This document shows positions 34,441 to 45,611 of a DNA stretch of 64,000 bases, piece after piece. Position 1 is the first letter of the stretch. Each line of letters begins with the position of its first letter. Under the pieces are notes generated by a model, which was not told where the DNA came from, searched no databases, and was given only the letters and a program-made list of their open reading frames with translations. A program made the translations under genes and the position numbers. Origin of the DNA: Nephrocerus scutellatus (lineage: Eukaryota > Arthropoda > Insecta > Diptera > Pipunculidae); NCBI GenBank assembly GCA_947095585.1, contig OX352762.1, positions 121,860,930 through 121,924,929 on the forward strand, given 5' to 3'.

Positions 34441-34892
34441 ACGAATTGTCACCGCACATACACCACTAGATCGAGCAGACTATAAAGCAACCCTAAATGC
34501 AATTAATCAAGCGTCAATCAGAGCCGCTCTAGATGATCGCCAAAATAACATCGTGTTACAAGGTCGCCCGCCCCTATACATCAAAGCAAGGAAAACTCCA
34601 CAGGCACAACTGAGATCAGGATGGAGCTCTTTTCTGAATAGCTACATACATCGCTTACATGACCGCATCATCGATCAATGCCTGGACTGTGGTGCATCAC
34701 CAAATAACACACTCATCTATTCAGCTGCCCGTCCCATCCGACGTTACTCACACCGCTATCCCTATGGACACAGCCTTTCGAAGCAGCCGCATTTCTTGGC
34801 CTTGACTGTTCCGACAGACATTTTACAGACATTACAACCCAACGTTTGGACTAACACGAACTAATAGGTTGCTACAATAACACAACAACAAC
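34441..34892 (+). mobile_element. 5'-truncated Jockey-type LINE insertion with AAC tail
   Basis: A 452-bp insertion flanked by a perfect 13-bp duplication. The plus strand encodes the C-terminal zinc-knuckle-like end of Jockey ORF2: PQAQLRSGWSSFLNSYIHRL, then DQCLDCGASPNNTLIYSAA with the Cys-x2-Cys pair, and FLALTV near the end (34553-34864). The frame is open from 34553 to the stop at 34862. It finishes with an ACAACAACAAC tail. Typical target-primed reverse-transcription product, and fairly young given the intact duplication. Confidence 0.92.
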
Positions 34893-35460
34893 ATCTCTAC
34901 GACTACTGCCCAAGATGGAGTCAGTAGTACTAATGACAGTATTCTTAAGGCGTGTCCATTTCTCTACTTGAAAGTTATTGCTTGCTGCCATCTCTATGAC
35001 TCGTTGTCCATTGTCATTAGTGTTCTGGTGTAAGCTATGGGTGCCAATGTACAGCCTGAATTTTACGTCATACTGAGGGCAGGCATGGCCAGTCCCGTTC
35101 GACTGATTCAAATAATTCTCCTTTTTAGTCATCTGGGGAATCCTCTGTAGGTGCGTGAACGCTTATGAGGCTTATGTTTTTTAATCTGCCCCGCAAGCGA
35201 AGGATGCATAGCCTTTCATTTATTGCTTTAAAGCTGATAATGGCGTGTTTCATTCTTTTGCTGACTAGAAACCCCACCCCGAGCACATGATGTCTTGCAT
35301 GACAGCTGTAATATATGTCATATTCTGATTTTTATGAGACACCATTCCCCGAGCACCGCATCTCCTTGATTGCTGTTATGTCAGCCTTATATTTGCACAG
35401 GGTATGTCGGTGCAGCTCGAGCTCTATACAGTGACCGTACGTTCCATGAGAAAATTCTTA
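34893..35460 (-). pseudogene. Family 2 LINE, APE endonuclease part (continuation)
   Basis: After the Jockey insertion the minus strand continues with WTRLKNTVISTTDSILGSSR, then the endonuclease read right to left: FSWNVRSLYRARAA (about 35420), KYKADITAIKEMRCSGNG (about 35370), HVLGVGFLVSKRMKHAI (35240), LISVHAPTEDSPDD (35140). In-frame stops interrupt it. ITAIxEMRW and VHAPT are standard APE-endonuclease blocks. Confidence 0.82.
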
Positions 35461-35873
35461 AATCGTTAAGCCGTTTTCGTTGCCGTGGTCGTCGTCGTTC
35501 ATCAGTGTATTCGAGGCTGATTTGGGGTTCCGTAATAAGGTTTTTTTTATAGGCTTCTTATACTTTCAAGGGACTAGCCCGATCATTCAGCTTTTACAGT
35601 ATTGGAGGAAAATTACCGGCGGCTACCACGTCGAGGTGCAATTCTGATGAATTCGGTGTTATTCCCCCTATTCTGCTGATGGCTGACCGCCATTTAAAGA
35701 TTCAGGATTTTCAAAAATCACGAGACTGTAACCAATCCCTCAGCTATCTCCCTTATTTTTAATATACGGTCTTTTATGATCAAATTATGAATTTGCTCAA
35801 TATTTTCCTCTTTTGTTGTGGCTTATGGTCTTCCACGCTCCCACGTCCACGTTTGAATTGGGCGGCACACTTT
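35461..35873. other. unassigned; possibly LINE 5' UTR
   Basis: No gene seen. It may be the non-coding start of the Family 2 element. Confidence 0.3.
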
Positions 35874-36165
35874 TTAAGCGCTCTTATTACATTAACTTCG
35901 CGTGCCCGTGGATTTGTCTGTCTGTCTGTTTGTCGTGGAATTTTTAATCCACTTTCTAAAGACCGATTTTCTTCCAATTTTGTACACATGTTTGTCTCCA
36001 ATGACAGCACTGTTTGTAAAAATTTCGGGAAATGTTCGGGACCCATCAGAGCCGAGCGGTTCCCATATAAATTTCTTAACAATTAACCCGATTTTATTCA
36101 TATGACATGTCCGATTAGAGAATTTACATAAAATTGTAATTTTTATGGGTTGTTTTTGTTGAAAG
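35874..36165 (+). mobile_element. dispersed element with ATTAACTTCGCGTGCCCGTGG terminus
   Basis: It begins around ACATTAACTTCGCGTGCCCG, followed by a (TGTC)n run, TCGTGGAATTTTTAATCCACTT, GACCGATTTTCTTCC and a GTCTCCAATGACAGCACTGTTT segment. The same order is seen at 62440-62930 and, inverted, at 39780-39913. It ends with a segment shared with 2130-2175. No coding region. Confidence 0.65.
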
Positions 36166-36691
36166 TTGTTTTTGATGGGGCAGCAGACTACCCTAAAGTT
36201 GTCACCATTTCTTTATGAATCTGCTTTGGAATAAATTTTGCTTTAAACTCTTGGCGTTTTATGTTACGTCTGAGAAGTTATTTAAAATTCGTGTGCATTC
36301 GTGTGCCTTGTAATAAAACGCTATTTCCACCCTCTTTCATTTACACTCCATTACGTAATATCTCAACGCCGTTTAATTTACAATCAAGTTGTCATAACAC
36401 CACTTACTTACTCTCTGTTCAGATGATGTAGTCACCAGTACTGTGATGTTACCGGGCATTCGCGTGACAATCCATAACTTGTGCAAGTACACCGCCAAAC
36501 ACTCTGGGTGCATTGTGTAATTGGAGATACCGAGCGAGCGAACGCCAGACTAAGTGGCGTATTTGTTCTTCTTCTATGAAACTGCATCTATCTATCATAA
36601 AATATCTAATCTAATAATTCAACTAAGCGCAGCGATATAAAGTGACCTTTTAATTGACTTTCTTCTTCTTCTTCACTTGTTCTCGTTGCAG
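36166..36691 (+). other. intron sequence ending in 3' splice site
   Basis: A polypyrimidine tract TTTCTTCTTCTTCTTCACTTG at 36659-36679 leads to TTGCAG/TG at 36691. This is a strong acceptor for the FAM13-like exon. No repeat or other gene seen. Confidence 0.75.
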
Positions 36692-38614
36692 TGCGGCATG
36701 CGCCACCCCACAACTGGCCTGAGCGAAGACGATCTAAGTCGTCTAACCGGATCATCAAGTAGTAGTACCACATCATCAGCATCGACAACCCCCTCGCACA
36801 ACACCAACACCAACACCAACACCAACACCAACAAAACACAACAACAAATAAATCATAACGGCAATGGAAATGCCCAACAAAATGAACTGGCTGGCGCTTC
36901 TGATAGGTCAGCAACTGAAGGCGCTTTAGCAGGTTGCACCGGCGGCGGCCTGGCCGTTTTAGACAATGAGCTGGTGAACAATTTAAAGAATTCATCACAT
37001 TACCAGCAATATCATAAGCAACAACAACAACAACAACAACAGCAGCACAGCTCCTCACACTTTAATTCATCGTATTTACCCGAATTTATAGATCCATTGG
37101 AATGGCAGAAATCACGTAAGCGAAAGGAACGGCTTGATAGCACATCATCGACAACGCAAGATCGTAAATTGATCAGATCGAATAGCGAAGAGCTATTGCC
37201 AAACAGTGGCGGCGGCGACAATGTCAAGGAGGCAGCCATCAACGACTGCAGCAACGCTAACCAAGACAAGAGTCAGACAGACAAAACAGACATATATATA
37301 AGGCGTGTCTCGTCGGAGGACTTTAAACGATCCGCCACATATAACAACGACGCCTGCAACGATGCCACTATAGAGACCGTCATAACGGAGCAATGTGACA
37401 AGCAAACGGATGACGTCGCCAAAGACGGCCCCGTTGCAATAGCCTCGGACGAAAATGATTCGCTGGTGGCGAACCGCCATCAACAGGAATCTTCACCGCC
37501 GCCATTCTCGCCGGGTATTGATAGACCGCGACGGTCACGCTTCGAAACGAGTCCAGCTCGGTCACATCATCTTTCGCCGAATCGTAATGGTGCTGGTGCT
37601 GGTGGCAAGTATCACCGCGAAAGCGACGACAGTGAATGTGAACACGAGCGCCGACGCAGCAGTGAGCGCTTTTGCAAATCTCGTGCTCCGCCCGGACGAA
37701 AAGCGGGCGTCATGAAAAAGTCTGGCAAGTATTTGCCAACGAAGATGCGTGGCGACGAAAACACATACAAGTACGATGTGTCCGCCCTCAAGTATGAGCG
37801 TCGCGGATTTGTCAGCAAACTGAAGGCAGCTGAAGAGCGGGAGCGCGAACAACGTGCCACCAGCAGTGCTTCCAGCAGCATCGATTATAACGACAATAAT
37901 CTTATTGATTTCCATATCATTCGAAATTCCGATTCGTACAAGATGACGGTAACCCCAGCGTTACCAGCTGAATCGGCAGCAACACAATCACCATCACCAG
38001 CAACACCACCACCACCACCAATAACAACAGCAGCAACAGAACCACTGCCATGGGACTGTTCAATACCGGAAGATCAAACGCCCATACTTAGCCGGCGCTT
38101 CGCATCAGTTCGACACCCAGATTGCATTGATACAGCGGCCAAGTTGTCTAAGGTGATGCCTTACCCGCAGCCATTCCACAAGCAACAGCAACAGGCGACG
38201 ACAATGATGCTAGCCGACGACATCCTGGAGCCGATTAACACCTTTCGGGCATTCACTTCATTGGAGAATCTAAAGACACGCGAGGTAATGCAGCAAGTTA
38301 TCCCGGCGATGATGTCATTTCAATCGCCGGAGGAGCGTCTCAAGCAGGTCAACAAACGTCTGACTGCGCTGAAGAGAAAAATCGTCCAATTGGAGGAGGT
38401 TTTCGAGACCAAGCACGGTTACCGTCCGTCGCAGGCGGAGAAAGTCAACGACAAACACATGAAGAATGTTCTAGCAGAGATCAGTAAATTGCGCAAGGAG
38501 AAGCATGAACTGAAGTCAGACCCCATGGGGGCAGTCGGTCTAAAGGTGATCGGCGGAATGGATCCCGCCAAGAAGTTGGAGAAAATGAAGGAAACATTGA
38601 TCGAAATCGAACAG
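36692..38614 (+). CDS. FAM13A: FAM13-like protein, penultimate coding exon
   Basis: A single 1923-bp exon of 641 codons, phase 0 at both ends: acceptor TTGCAG at 36686-36691 and donor ACAG/GTGAGT at 38614/38615. The protein is low-complexity in its first half: Ser/Thr run, (NT)n, a nine-Gln run near 37023-37049, basic Arg/Ser stretches. KYLPTKMRGDENTYKYDVSA and PILSRRFASVRHPDCIDT look conserved. The last 95 residues (about 544-641) hold a coiled coil, SPEERLKQVNKRLTALKRKI and KHGYRPSQAEKVNDKHMKN, the hallmark of FAM13 proteins, which are cytoplasmic or nuclear scaffolds. Vertebrate long isoforms also carry a RhoGAP domain; none is visible here. I believe the Drosophila counterpart is CG6424. 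The initiation codon lies upstream; an in-frame ATG at 36698 could start a short isoform. Confidence 0.9.
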
Positions 38615-38759
38615 GTGAGTGTGGGAGACGCTTATACGGTAAATAACTAATGGGAAATAGTTCAGTGATGTTTTACTCGCTTCATTTCCTAACATTTCCT
38701 AAATGACATGACATTTTCACTAACGACTGCGTACTCTTAATCCAATGGGATTTGTGAAT

Positions 38760-39315
38760 AATAACTACAATTTAATGAGGACGCTCCGTTTGTGGGTGTC
38801 TGCTCGGGTGCCACGGGGTCTCCTCCGCTTCTTCACAAAGACGGCAGCTGCCATCCTCTTCTAATTTTAACTTCCTTAGGTGCCCCTTATTCCACAAGAC
38901 CACTTTGAGTTATGGTTCCCAAACATTTCCTTTTCTGTCGTAGGCCTGAAAGATTTTCCCATCTTTCGGAAGCGGCTGCCGCATTATGCCAAAAAATAGG
39001 TTCTGGCCTTACCAGCGGTGTTTCTGCCCCTTTATTTGCGAGCCTATCCGCTGCTTCGTTACCTTATATGCCGATGTTTCCAGGCACTCAGTACAAATGT
39101 ACCCTGTTGACTTTGTTTAGTCTGTTTAGCTTCGCCCTGCATTCCTCTCTTGACGTGAATATGCTCGGGTACTGCCCCATTGCTTCAGAGTACTTTGTTC
39201 TTGGCCCATGGACTCCTGCACCCGTGCCCTCTGCTTTAATCCATTGGTATACCAATTTATGGCTTCCGGGTGTACCCGAACTTGGTTTTCGCAATGACCA
39301 ATTTATTAAACGATA
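38760..39315 (-). pseudogene. LOA/R1-type LINE, RNase H and C-terminal fragment
   Basis: The minus strand reads WIKAEGTGAGVHGPRTKYSE and AMGQYPSIFTSREECRAKLN (39088-39294), then after a frame change GNEAADRLANKGAETPLVRP, EPIFWHNAAAASERWENLSG and RQKRKCLGTI. TDxGTGxGVxG and GNExADxLAxxG are RNase H motifs found in LOA/I/R1-group elements. Both ends are truncated. Confidence 0.8.
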
Positions 39316-39339
39316 CTCAGGGAATCCATAAGAAGATTG

Positions 39340-39915
39340 GTCAAAATTTCCATAAGAAACTTATCGAAATAATCAACATTTTCTTTCAAAAATGCCCTCG
39401 GAGATACACATGTGTTTAAAGTTTGAAGATAATGGGCTAGTTTGTAAAAAACTTATATGGGCACCCTTCGAGCCTTAGGGCCCCGATTACCCCAAAAAAT
39501 TTAACAAAAAGTTTTGTCCATCGCAGATACACATGTGTTTAAAATTTGAGGGTAATGGGCTAATTTTTAAAAAACTTTTATAGACACCCCTCGAGCATTG
39601 GGTCCCATCAGTCCAGAAAAATTTACAAAAAGTTTTGTCCATCAGAGATACACATGTGTTTAAAATTTTAAGAAAAACGGGCAAATTTTAAAAAAAAAAT
39701 TTTATGGGCTACCCTCGGTGCTCAGGGCTCATTCGCTCAAAAAATTTACAATAAGTTTAGTCCATCAGAGGTACATATATGTTTAATATTTAAAGTAAAG
39801 AAAAAACACATGTGTGCAAAAGTTCAATAAAATCGGGCTAAGTGGCGTAAAAATTGATCGCAAGATTCCACGAGAAACGGTCGTGCCACGGGCAAGCGAA
39901 GTTAATATAGAGAGT
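39340..39915 (-). repeat. dispersed 'TTTTGTCCATC' repeat array with conserved terminus
   Basis: Four units of about 105-120 bp (AAAAAGTTTTGTCCATC, ACACATGTGTTTAAA, then a CCCTCGAG-type core) at about 39395-39790. Then comes ATCGCAAGATTCCACGAGAA and a terminus that, reverse-complemented, reads ATTAACTTCGCTTGCCCGTGG (about 39884-39906). Same layout as 62440-62930, in the other orientation. Confidence 0.75.
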
Positions 39916-40312
39916 TTAAAAAGTAAATATAGTATTGGCACTAATATACTTCCTTGTGGGACTCCAGCTTTAATTTTTGAGAATAAGTATCTTTTTGCTT
40001 GATACGAAAGTATCTTTCTGAGACATGACTCCAGTATTGCCGTATATTCTTTGGAAAAGAGTAGTTTAAGTTTGTATAGCAATCCTTCATGCCAAACCTT
40101 GACGCTTGAGCCACGTCTAAAAATATAGCTGAAAAAACAAACCATTTTATCTTCTAGGGCTTTTTCAATAGTGTCGGTTATTCTATGAACCTGCTCTATC
40201 GTTGAGTGTTTTTCCCTGAACCCGAACTGTTGAGATGGAATCATGCCTTCACGTTCAATGAAGATTAAGATCTTTTCAAATAACTTCGACATGATGGGCA
40301 ACAGTGAGATGG
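39916..40312 (-). pseudogene. Jockey-type LINE, RT fragment
   Basis: The minus strand encodes LPIMSKLFEKILIF, SQQFGFREKHSTIEQVHRIT, DTIEKALEDKMVCFF and VWHEGLLYKLKLLFSKEYTA, then IKAGVPQGSILVPILYLLF. These are Jockey-clade RT blocks. The D of the FDxVWH box is lost in a frame-damaged stretch. It stops before the catalytic YADD. Together with 41530-42310 it is one element split by the Family 1 LINE at 40315-41525. Confidence 0.85.
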
Positions 40313-40314
40313 GT

Positions 40315-41525
40315 CTGTGATTTTTTTGTGATAGTAGTGGTTACCTTCCAAGTGCTGCACCTGCACCCATACAACAGCACAGATTCAACATTTCAATGGA
40401 ACAGTCGCAGCTTGGTGTTTAAAATGATCGCATTGCTTCCCCATATCATGGAAATCATTCTAAACACTGATTTTGATTTGCCGATTCGGTTGACAATGTC
40501 CTGTTCGGTTCCACATTCGGTCGGGACAAAACTCCCAAGATATTGGAAACTCCCTACTCTCTCTAGCTGTGTTAACTTGAGTTACTGAGTTAGTGCCGAG
40601 GTTGATGATTCTGGTTTTGGCAGTATTTATCTTCAAACCCGCAACATTTGCCTCTCTTCCCACATTATTTGTTGTCATTTGGTGCAGCTCCAGTATCCTG
40701 CGTGTGAGTAAACAAACGTCGTCGTCAGCGTAGTCCAGATGTTTGAGTTGAGATTTAAGAGTCCAACGAATTCCTCCGTTTCCAGTAGATAAAGCGGCGC
40801 GAAGTATACCGCTAATCACCAACAAAAAAAGTATCAGCGATAGAATGCAACCTTGTCGCACCCGACTTAGGATCTCGAATTCCTCTGACAGCTTTTCTCT
40901 ATGCAGCACATGACATTTAGAGTCATCATAGGTTGCAAGGGCAAGGCGAGCCAGATGCTTGTTCAGCATCGAGTGTATCCTCCAGTTGCCCCTTAATTCG
41001 CTCAAGAACTACTTTGGCTATTACCTTTGCAACTGCAGGAAGAACGAAAATGCCTCTCCAGTTTTCGCACTCCATAAGACTAGCTTTTTTTAGGAAGCTG
41101 GACAATCATTCCCTTCTTCCATTTGTCGGTGAAATTTTTTTTGCTCTCCCAAGCTTCCTCTATACAAGAGGATACAAAAGCTCTGCTGTTGTCGTTGGAG
41201 CGGCACGCAGAAGCTCTGCGGGTATACCATCTAGTCCTACCGAGATGTTGTTTTTCAGTGCGTTGATCTCGGTAGCGATCTCATCTTTACTGGGAGTTGA
41301 GGTACGAACTGGGAAAATTGTTACTTACTCCGGCAGCTCCGTTTGATTTGGGTGCATATTGTTGGCGAATACACGGTTAAGGACCGTATAGAAAAATGCT
41401 CCTTCCATCGCTTGAGCTGATCCTCATCTGAAACGAGAACGGCAGTATTTAGGCCTTTCACCGGATGTTAGCTAAAGCGGTGACCACCTGTCAGCTCTTT
41501 GGTGATTCTGTTAACGGGTCTGCTA
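40315..41525 (-). pseudogene. Family 1 LINE nested in a Jockey element
   Basis: Right to left: LVSDEDQLKRWKEHFSTVL, EIATEINALKNNISVGLDGI, MECENWRGIFVLPAVAKVIA with LERIKGQLEDTLDAEQA, then a deletion to SRVRQGCILSLILFLLVISG, QLKHLDYADDDVCLLTRR (one extra Asp inserted), GLKINTAKTRIINLGTNSV. The 3' end is near 40318. It is missing the FDxA block and carries frameshifts. The left flank resumes the Jockey RT exactly. Confidence 0.87.
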
Positions 41526-41529
41526 ATGC

Positions 41530-42310
41530 ACCTGGTCGCTGCTTCCTCTCTGAGGCCAGGTTGTTAATATAATTACGTTTTTCACGTCTTTCACTACGCT
41601 ATGTTCGGAAAATAGCACTGCCTTTTCCATGTTAATCCTACCTAGCCCACGAACTATTATTTGTTCTAAGAGAAGGAGTCTGTTGTATAGGGCGTTTGAG
41701 ATATTTAGTTGATTAGACAATGAATAATCCGTTGTTTTATCTGCGGTGAGTGCATCTATATATTATGTAATTGATTGATTCTTATGTTGGTTTATTCGCA
41801 TGCGAACTAATTCTGTGAGTTGGTTTAGTTGCGATTTGAACAAAGGATATCTTGTTTGTTGCCATTTCTTGCGGATTTTTCGGTTTTCAGATATTCCGTC
41901 CAATTTTTGCTTTTTAACATAACAGGAGTTCTGCACTTTGTATCTTTTGAGTAAAGGCAGGTACTTGTTCTTCCAGCTGATCTTTGCTTGATATTGGAGT
42001 GTGAAGATTAATTTCCTCTTCAAGCTGCGCTTTAAAATAATTTCCATCTGTGTTTTTGTTTGTGAGAAAGATACTCCTTTCACTTTTCATATTCACACGA
42101 TCGCTATAAACCACGTAGACTGGAGAGTGATCCGAATTCAATTCTGATACTTCTTCTCTTTGTAGCAAACCCCTCGATTTTTGTTATAAAGAAGTCGATA
42201 AGGCCAGGTAATTTAGCCCTATCCGTAGTCCAATAGGTTGGTTTACCAGTTGATATAAATTCGCATCCTGTTTGTTTTGCTGCTTTAACTTCTTTATGAT
42301 GAATTAATAA
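41530..42310 (-). pseudogene. Jockey-type LINE, endonuclease end and linker
   Basis: The minus strand has KQTGCEFISTGKPTYWTTDR and AKLPGLIDFFITKIEGFATK (about 42160-42300), then VSELNSDHSPVYVV (SDHSP is the last endonuclease block), a linker with ISSKDQLEEQVPAFTQKIQS, and RINMEKAVLFSEHS (41523-41720), which resembles the EKAxxFAEHL block before the RT. Frames shift twice. It is the 5' continuation of 39916-40312. Confidence 0.85.
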
Positions 42311-43445
42311 AAAAACCCTTTAGTAAAAAAAAGCTGCCAAATAGGCAGTTATGAATAATTCTTTCTTTTTGTTTGCGCACAAATGTCCGACATATCCGAC
42401 CCATTTCGCCATCAGTCACGTGAAATACTCGTTGAATGAGAATTCCGTGACACTTCAATTTAATACTGAAATTGAGTTATGAAGTCACTTTCCGTCCGGT
42501 AAAGTTCGGATGTCGTTCCTAAATGCCGATAGCAATAATTCTATATGAATACCACCAGTATGTGGGTTTCAATAGCTGCCCAGAGCATGCCAACAATTTC
42601 AAGGGCACACCCGAGTAAATAAGTTGCTCAAACGAGAGAAACAAAAAGCTTTTAAAATGCAAATAATAATAAAATTGCAAACGAGAACAAAATTGCGATT
42701 TCCGGAGCAATTTGATCATCGCTATTGTAAACAACGAATCACCATCGAAGCACCATCTACTTCACCCTTGAGCCGGTGTGGCCCGCATCCCTCAATGGGG
42801 TAGAAGCCAATATCTAAGCATAGGCACAGCTAAGCTAAGTGATTAGTCAGTCGATCGGGCAGTCTGCCGCTTCATCGTCCGTCCCGTTCCGGTTAACAAA
42901 GATACATCTTCCGATATCTTGTCTCGCCCCTTATAACCTCACCCCCTTACATTTAAAAATGTAAATATTTATTTTCGTTTGGCGAGACAGAGTGTATTTC
43001 TGTAAGCTTTGGAAACTTTTTTGGCAACCGCCGCCATTTTAGACTTTGTCAAAAGTTGTATCAAAATAATCTGAAGTCGTCGTGGGTTGGAAGGAAGTGG
43101 CAGGGTAGTTTTCATTCTTTACTCTTTTGCTCCTTTTTCGTTGGTTCGCACAACGAAGATGATTGATTCAGAGATGCTAATTCGTTTGTTGTTGTCGAAG
43201 CTGATTTTGGCCAGATGCCAGCAAATTGTTTCACTTTTCGGTTTGCGCCTTATTTGCATAAAATTAATCGGTTATTACAATGTTTATCTTGTTCTTATGG
43301 GATGAGCGGGAAGGGAGGGTGTTGTCATTGTCAAGGTCGACGAATTTTTCTTTTGTAAGTTTGGATTTATGGTTTGGAAATAGGGTTTTTTGTGACAATG
43401 CATTTAATAACTTACATCATCATCATATTTGGCTCCACAACCAAA
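42311..43445. other. intron stretch without features
   Basis: No transposon or gene recognised. It ends with an (ATC)n-like CATCATCATCATATTTGGCTC at about 43418-43438, similar to the LINE tail at 9842-9862, so a short LINE 3' relic may be present. Confidence 0.4.
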
Positions 43446-43449
43446 TATT

Positions 43450-44700
43450 TATTTTATTTTTTTTATAATTCGCGCACGCTTAAGTGGGTTCGAAGCCTTA
43501 TAATACTCAGCTATATGCTTGGCACAGAGTGGGCATTAAGGAAAAGGAGTGATCATAGTGATGTGGGAAGACAGAGCTTGGCAGAGCATTGCACATACGT
43601 GTTGTACGGCTGAAGAACGAAGAAGGACTTAAGGGTAAACTGATGAGCGTTTAGAGCGCCATGAGTATTGCGGTTGATTCAAGGAGAGGTGGCATGCAGC
43701 TGGCTTTTTCTCTTGAGCACCGCTGGTAGAAGAAGCGATAAAAGAGTGACAAGCAGGAAACGTTCCTACGGTCTTCAAGCGAATCTATTGATTTCGCTGT
43801 ATTTGCGTCACCGATAAGTTTTATCGCGCGGTTTTGTATTCTATCTAGCTGATGCAAGGTAGTTTTAGGCGCACCAGATCAGATATTGCAATTGTACTCA
43901 AGTTTTGGCGACGGTGAATATGTGGTCATTCCAACGAAGCATGTCGTTAACGCACATACCGAGTATTGTAAGAAAATTGATCAGCGGTTCCATGTCCTTG
44001 GAAGGAATGGATTGACGGCTAGCCATTCTATTTTGCGTATGCGCTGGACAAAGGCTGTTTTCCAATTTCTCGAGAAGTGTCGAGAAGAATAGGATAGATG
44101 GAAAAGCGTAGGCAATGGTAATGCCAGCTTGGAAGAACACCTCTTCAAAACTATTGTGGAAATACCATCTGGCCCAGCGATTTTTGTGTGTGTTGAGATC
44201 ATTTAAAACTCTAGCAACTGCAGAGTACGAATGAATATCAGTCCCATAGAGAGTTTAATACTCTGAGGTGCAGGAGGCAGCAATGCACAATCTGGAAGCG
44301 TGGAGCAAGCTGCGAAATGCGCAGCAAACAGATGGGGCTTTGTGCTTAGAGCTGACAACTGGAATAAATGAGCGTTGGAATCGATGACGAGGCTGTATTT
44401 TTTGATTCTTTTCATGAATGACTAATGACCTTAGGGCCACTAGAGTATTTTTTGCCTCAATTTTTGGTCGTAGTCGAATTTGACTCACCAAAGATGGGCA
44501 TTGCAATCATTTCTGGCTCGCTTACAGTTTGTTCGGTTTTCCTCAGTAGGGTTTGCTTTTTAACACTGAAAGCATACCTCTCTAATCCTAGAAGCCTCTT
44601 TACTGCTCGAGTCATACCATCCATTTTCCTTTGGTTTTACAGACTTATTCCTGGAAGGGATAAAATCTCTCACACCAATAAGGATGATGTTTGTGATTGC
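43450..44700 (-). pseudogene. CR1/L2-like LINE, decayed
   Basis: Same family as 16160-17640. Minus-strand pieces: LDRIQNRAIKLIGDANTAKS and RRNVSCLSLFYRFFYQRCS (43651-43857); KIAGPDGISTIVLKRCSSK with LFHLSYSSRHFSRNWKTAF (43981-44202); FAAHFAACSTLPDCALLP (44203-44415). Most of the RT core between 43860 and 43980 is deleted. The 3' end (TTTTTTTTATAATTCGCGCAC at about 43455) matches 16527-16550. Confidence 0.8.
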
Positions 44701-44836
44701 ATATGATGATGATGTCGGTCTTGACCTTACACCAATAATCCACCGGTCCCGAATTCGTGACGATGTTATCCACTTTATTTGTTGTATTCCATCGTACCAT
44801 CCCTAGTCCTTCAAGTGTCTTACAAAAATCATGGGG

Positions 44837-45100
44837 TTTCTGGTCAGCTCGGTTCAGTCGAACGGGAACTCCATGTCTGTATTTACCTCAGTATGACGTA
44901 CAAATCATTCTGGGGGATATGAATGCAAAAATAGGTAGATGGGCAGCATTCAGGCAGTACATTAACACCCATAGCTTACACGAGAACACTAATGACAATG
45001 GACAACGAGTCATAGAGATGGCAGTAAGCAATAATTGGCTAGTTGCGAGTTCAAGGTTTTTGCGTAAAAATATCCACAAAGCTACCTGGATCGGTTAAAA
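44837..45100 (+). pseudogene. Family 2 LINE, endonuclease fragment
   Basis: The plus strand encodes YDVQIILGDMNAKIGRWAAF and INTHSLHENTNDNGQRVIEM, then VASSRFLRKNIHKATWI. GDMNAKIG is the catalytic Asp-Asn block of APE endonucleases. It ends abruptly at 45100. Confidence 0.83.
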
Positions 45101-45262
45101 TTGGCAATAGTCCCATTATGTGGGCTAATAATAATCTAGGACTGATCTTTACCCGCACGCTTTCATGGGACACACATATAAATAGTGCTATCGGTAAGGT
45201 GTTTGGTGGACTGCGTACAATGTGGGCCAGTCAGCAGCCGCAGATTTCGTTCTGCCCGCTCT
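45101..45262 (+). pseudogene. Jockey-type RT 3' fragment
   Basis: The plus strand reads NNNLGLIFTRTLSWDTHINS and AIGKVFGGLRTMWA, the post-catalytic LGVxFxxxLxWxxHI block of Jockey-like RTs. It is sandwiched between two Family 2 pieces in opposite orientation. Confidence 0.7.
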
Positions 45263-45608
45263 AACTGGATTACAACTTGGTGCACAGCTTGCTTAATGCT
45301 TGTTGTGTAAAGCAGCCCTCCAGATTTGATCAGCTCCGTTGGGATGCCATCTGATCCAGAGACCTTGTAATTCCTCACTTACTTCGTCTATGCTTGGTGG
45401 CGGCAGCACAGTGTGTTCGTCGGTCATTGGTGTAGCTTTCAATTCCTCAGTTATCTGGCTATTTAGCAACTCATCGCCCGAAGATGCAATAAGTATGTGC
45501 AACGTCGTGTATACTGCTCCAATATTGCGGATTATTTTGTAGAACTTCCGTACCGGGTGCGTGCTTTCAGTACCAGTCCTTTCGATCTTTACGGCTAATG
45601 CCTAGAGA
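45263..45608 (-). pseudogene. Family 2 LINE, linker/RT-start fragment
   Basis: Minus strand: ELLNSQITEELKATPMTDEH and TVLPPPSIDEVSEEL, aligned with the 23825-24000 part of the longest copy, followed by YKVSGSDGIPTELIKSGG in the next frame. Upstream (45500-45600) matches the linker region. Confidence 0.8.
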
Positions 45609-45611
45609 GTT

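Noticed and set aside
36677..36691. Start of the FAM13-like frame at the TTG at 36677
   Set aside because: These 15 bases are the polypyrimidine tract and TTGCAG acceptor; the exon begins at 36692.
36606..38118. Antisense and alternate-frame open frames over the FAM13-like exon
   Set aside because: They are shadows of a G+C-richer coding exon; the sense frame alone has family motifs and splice borders.
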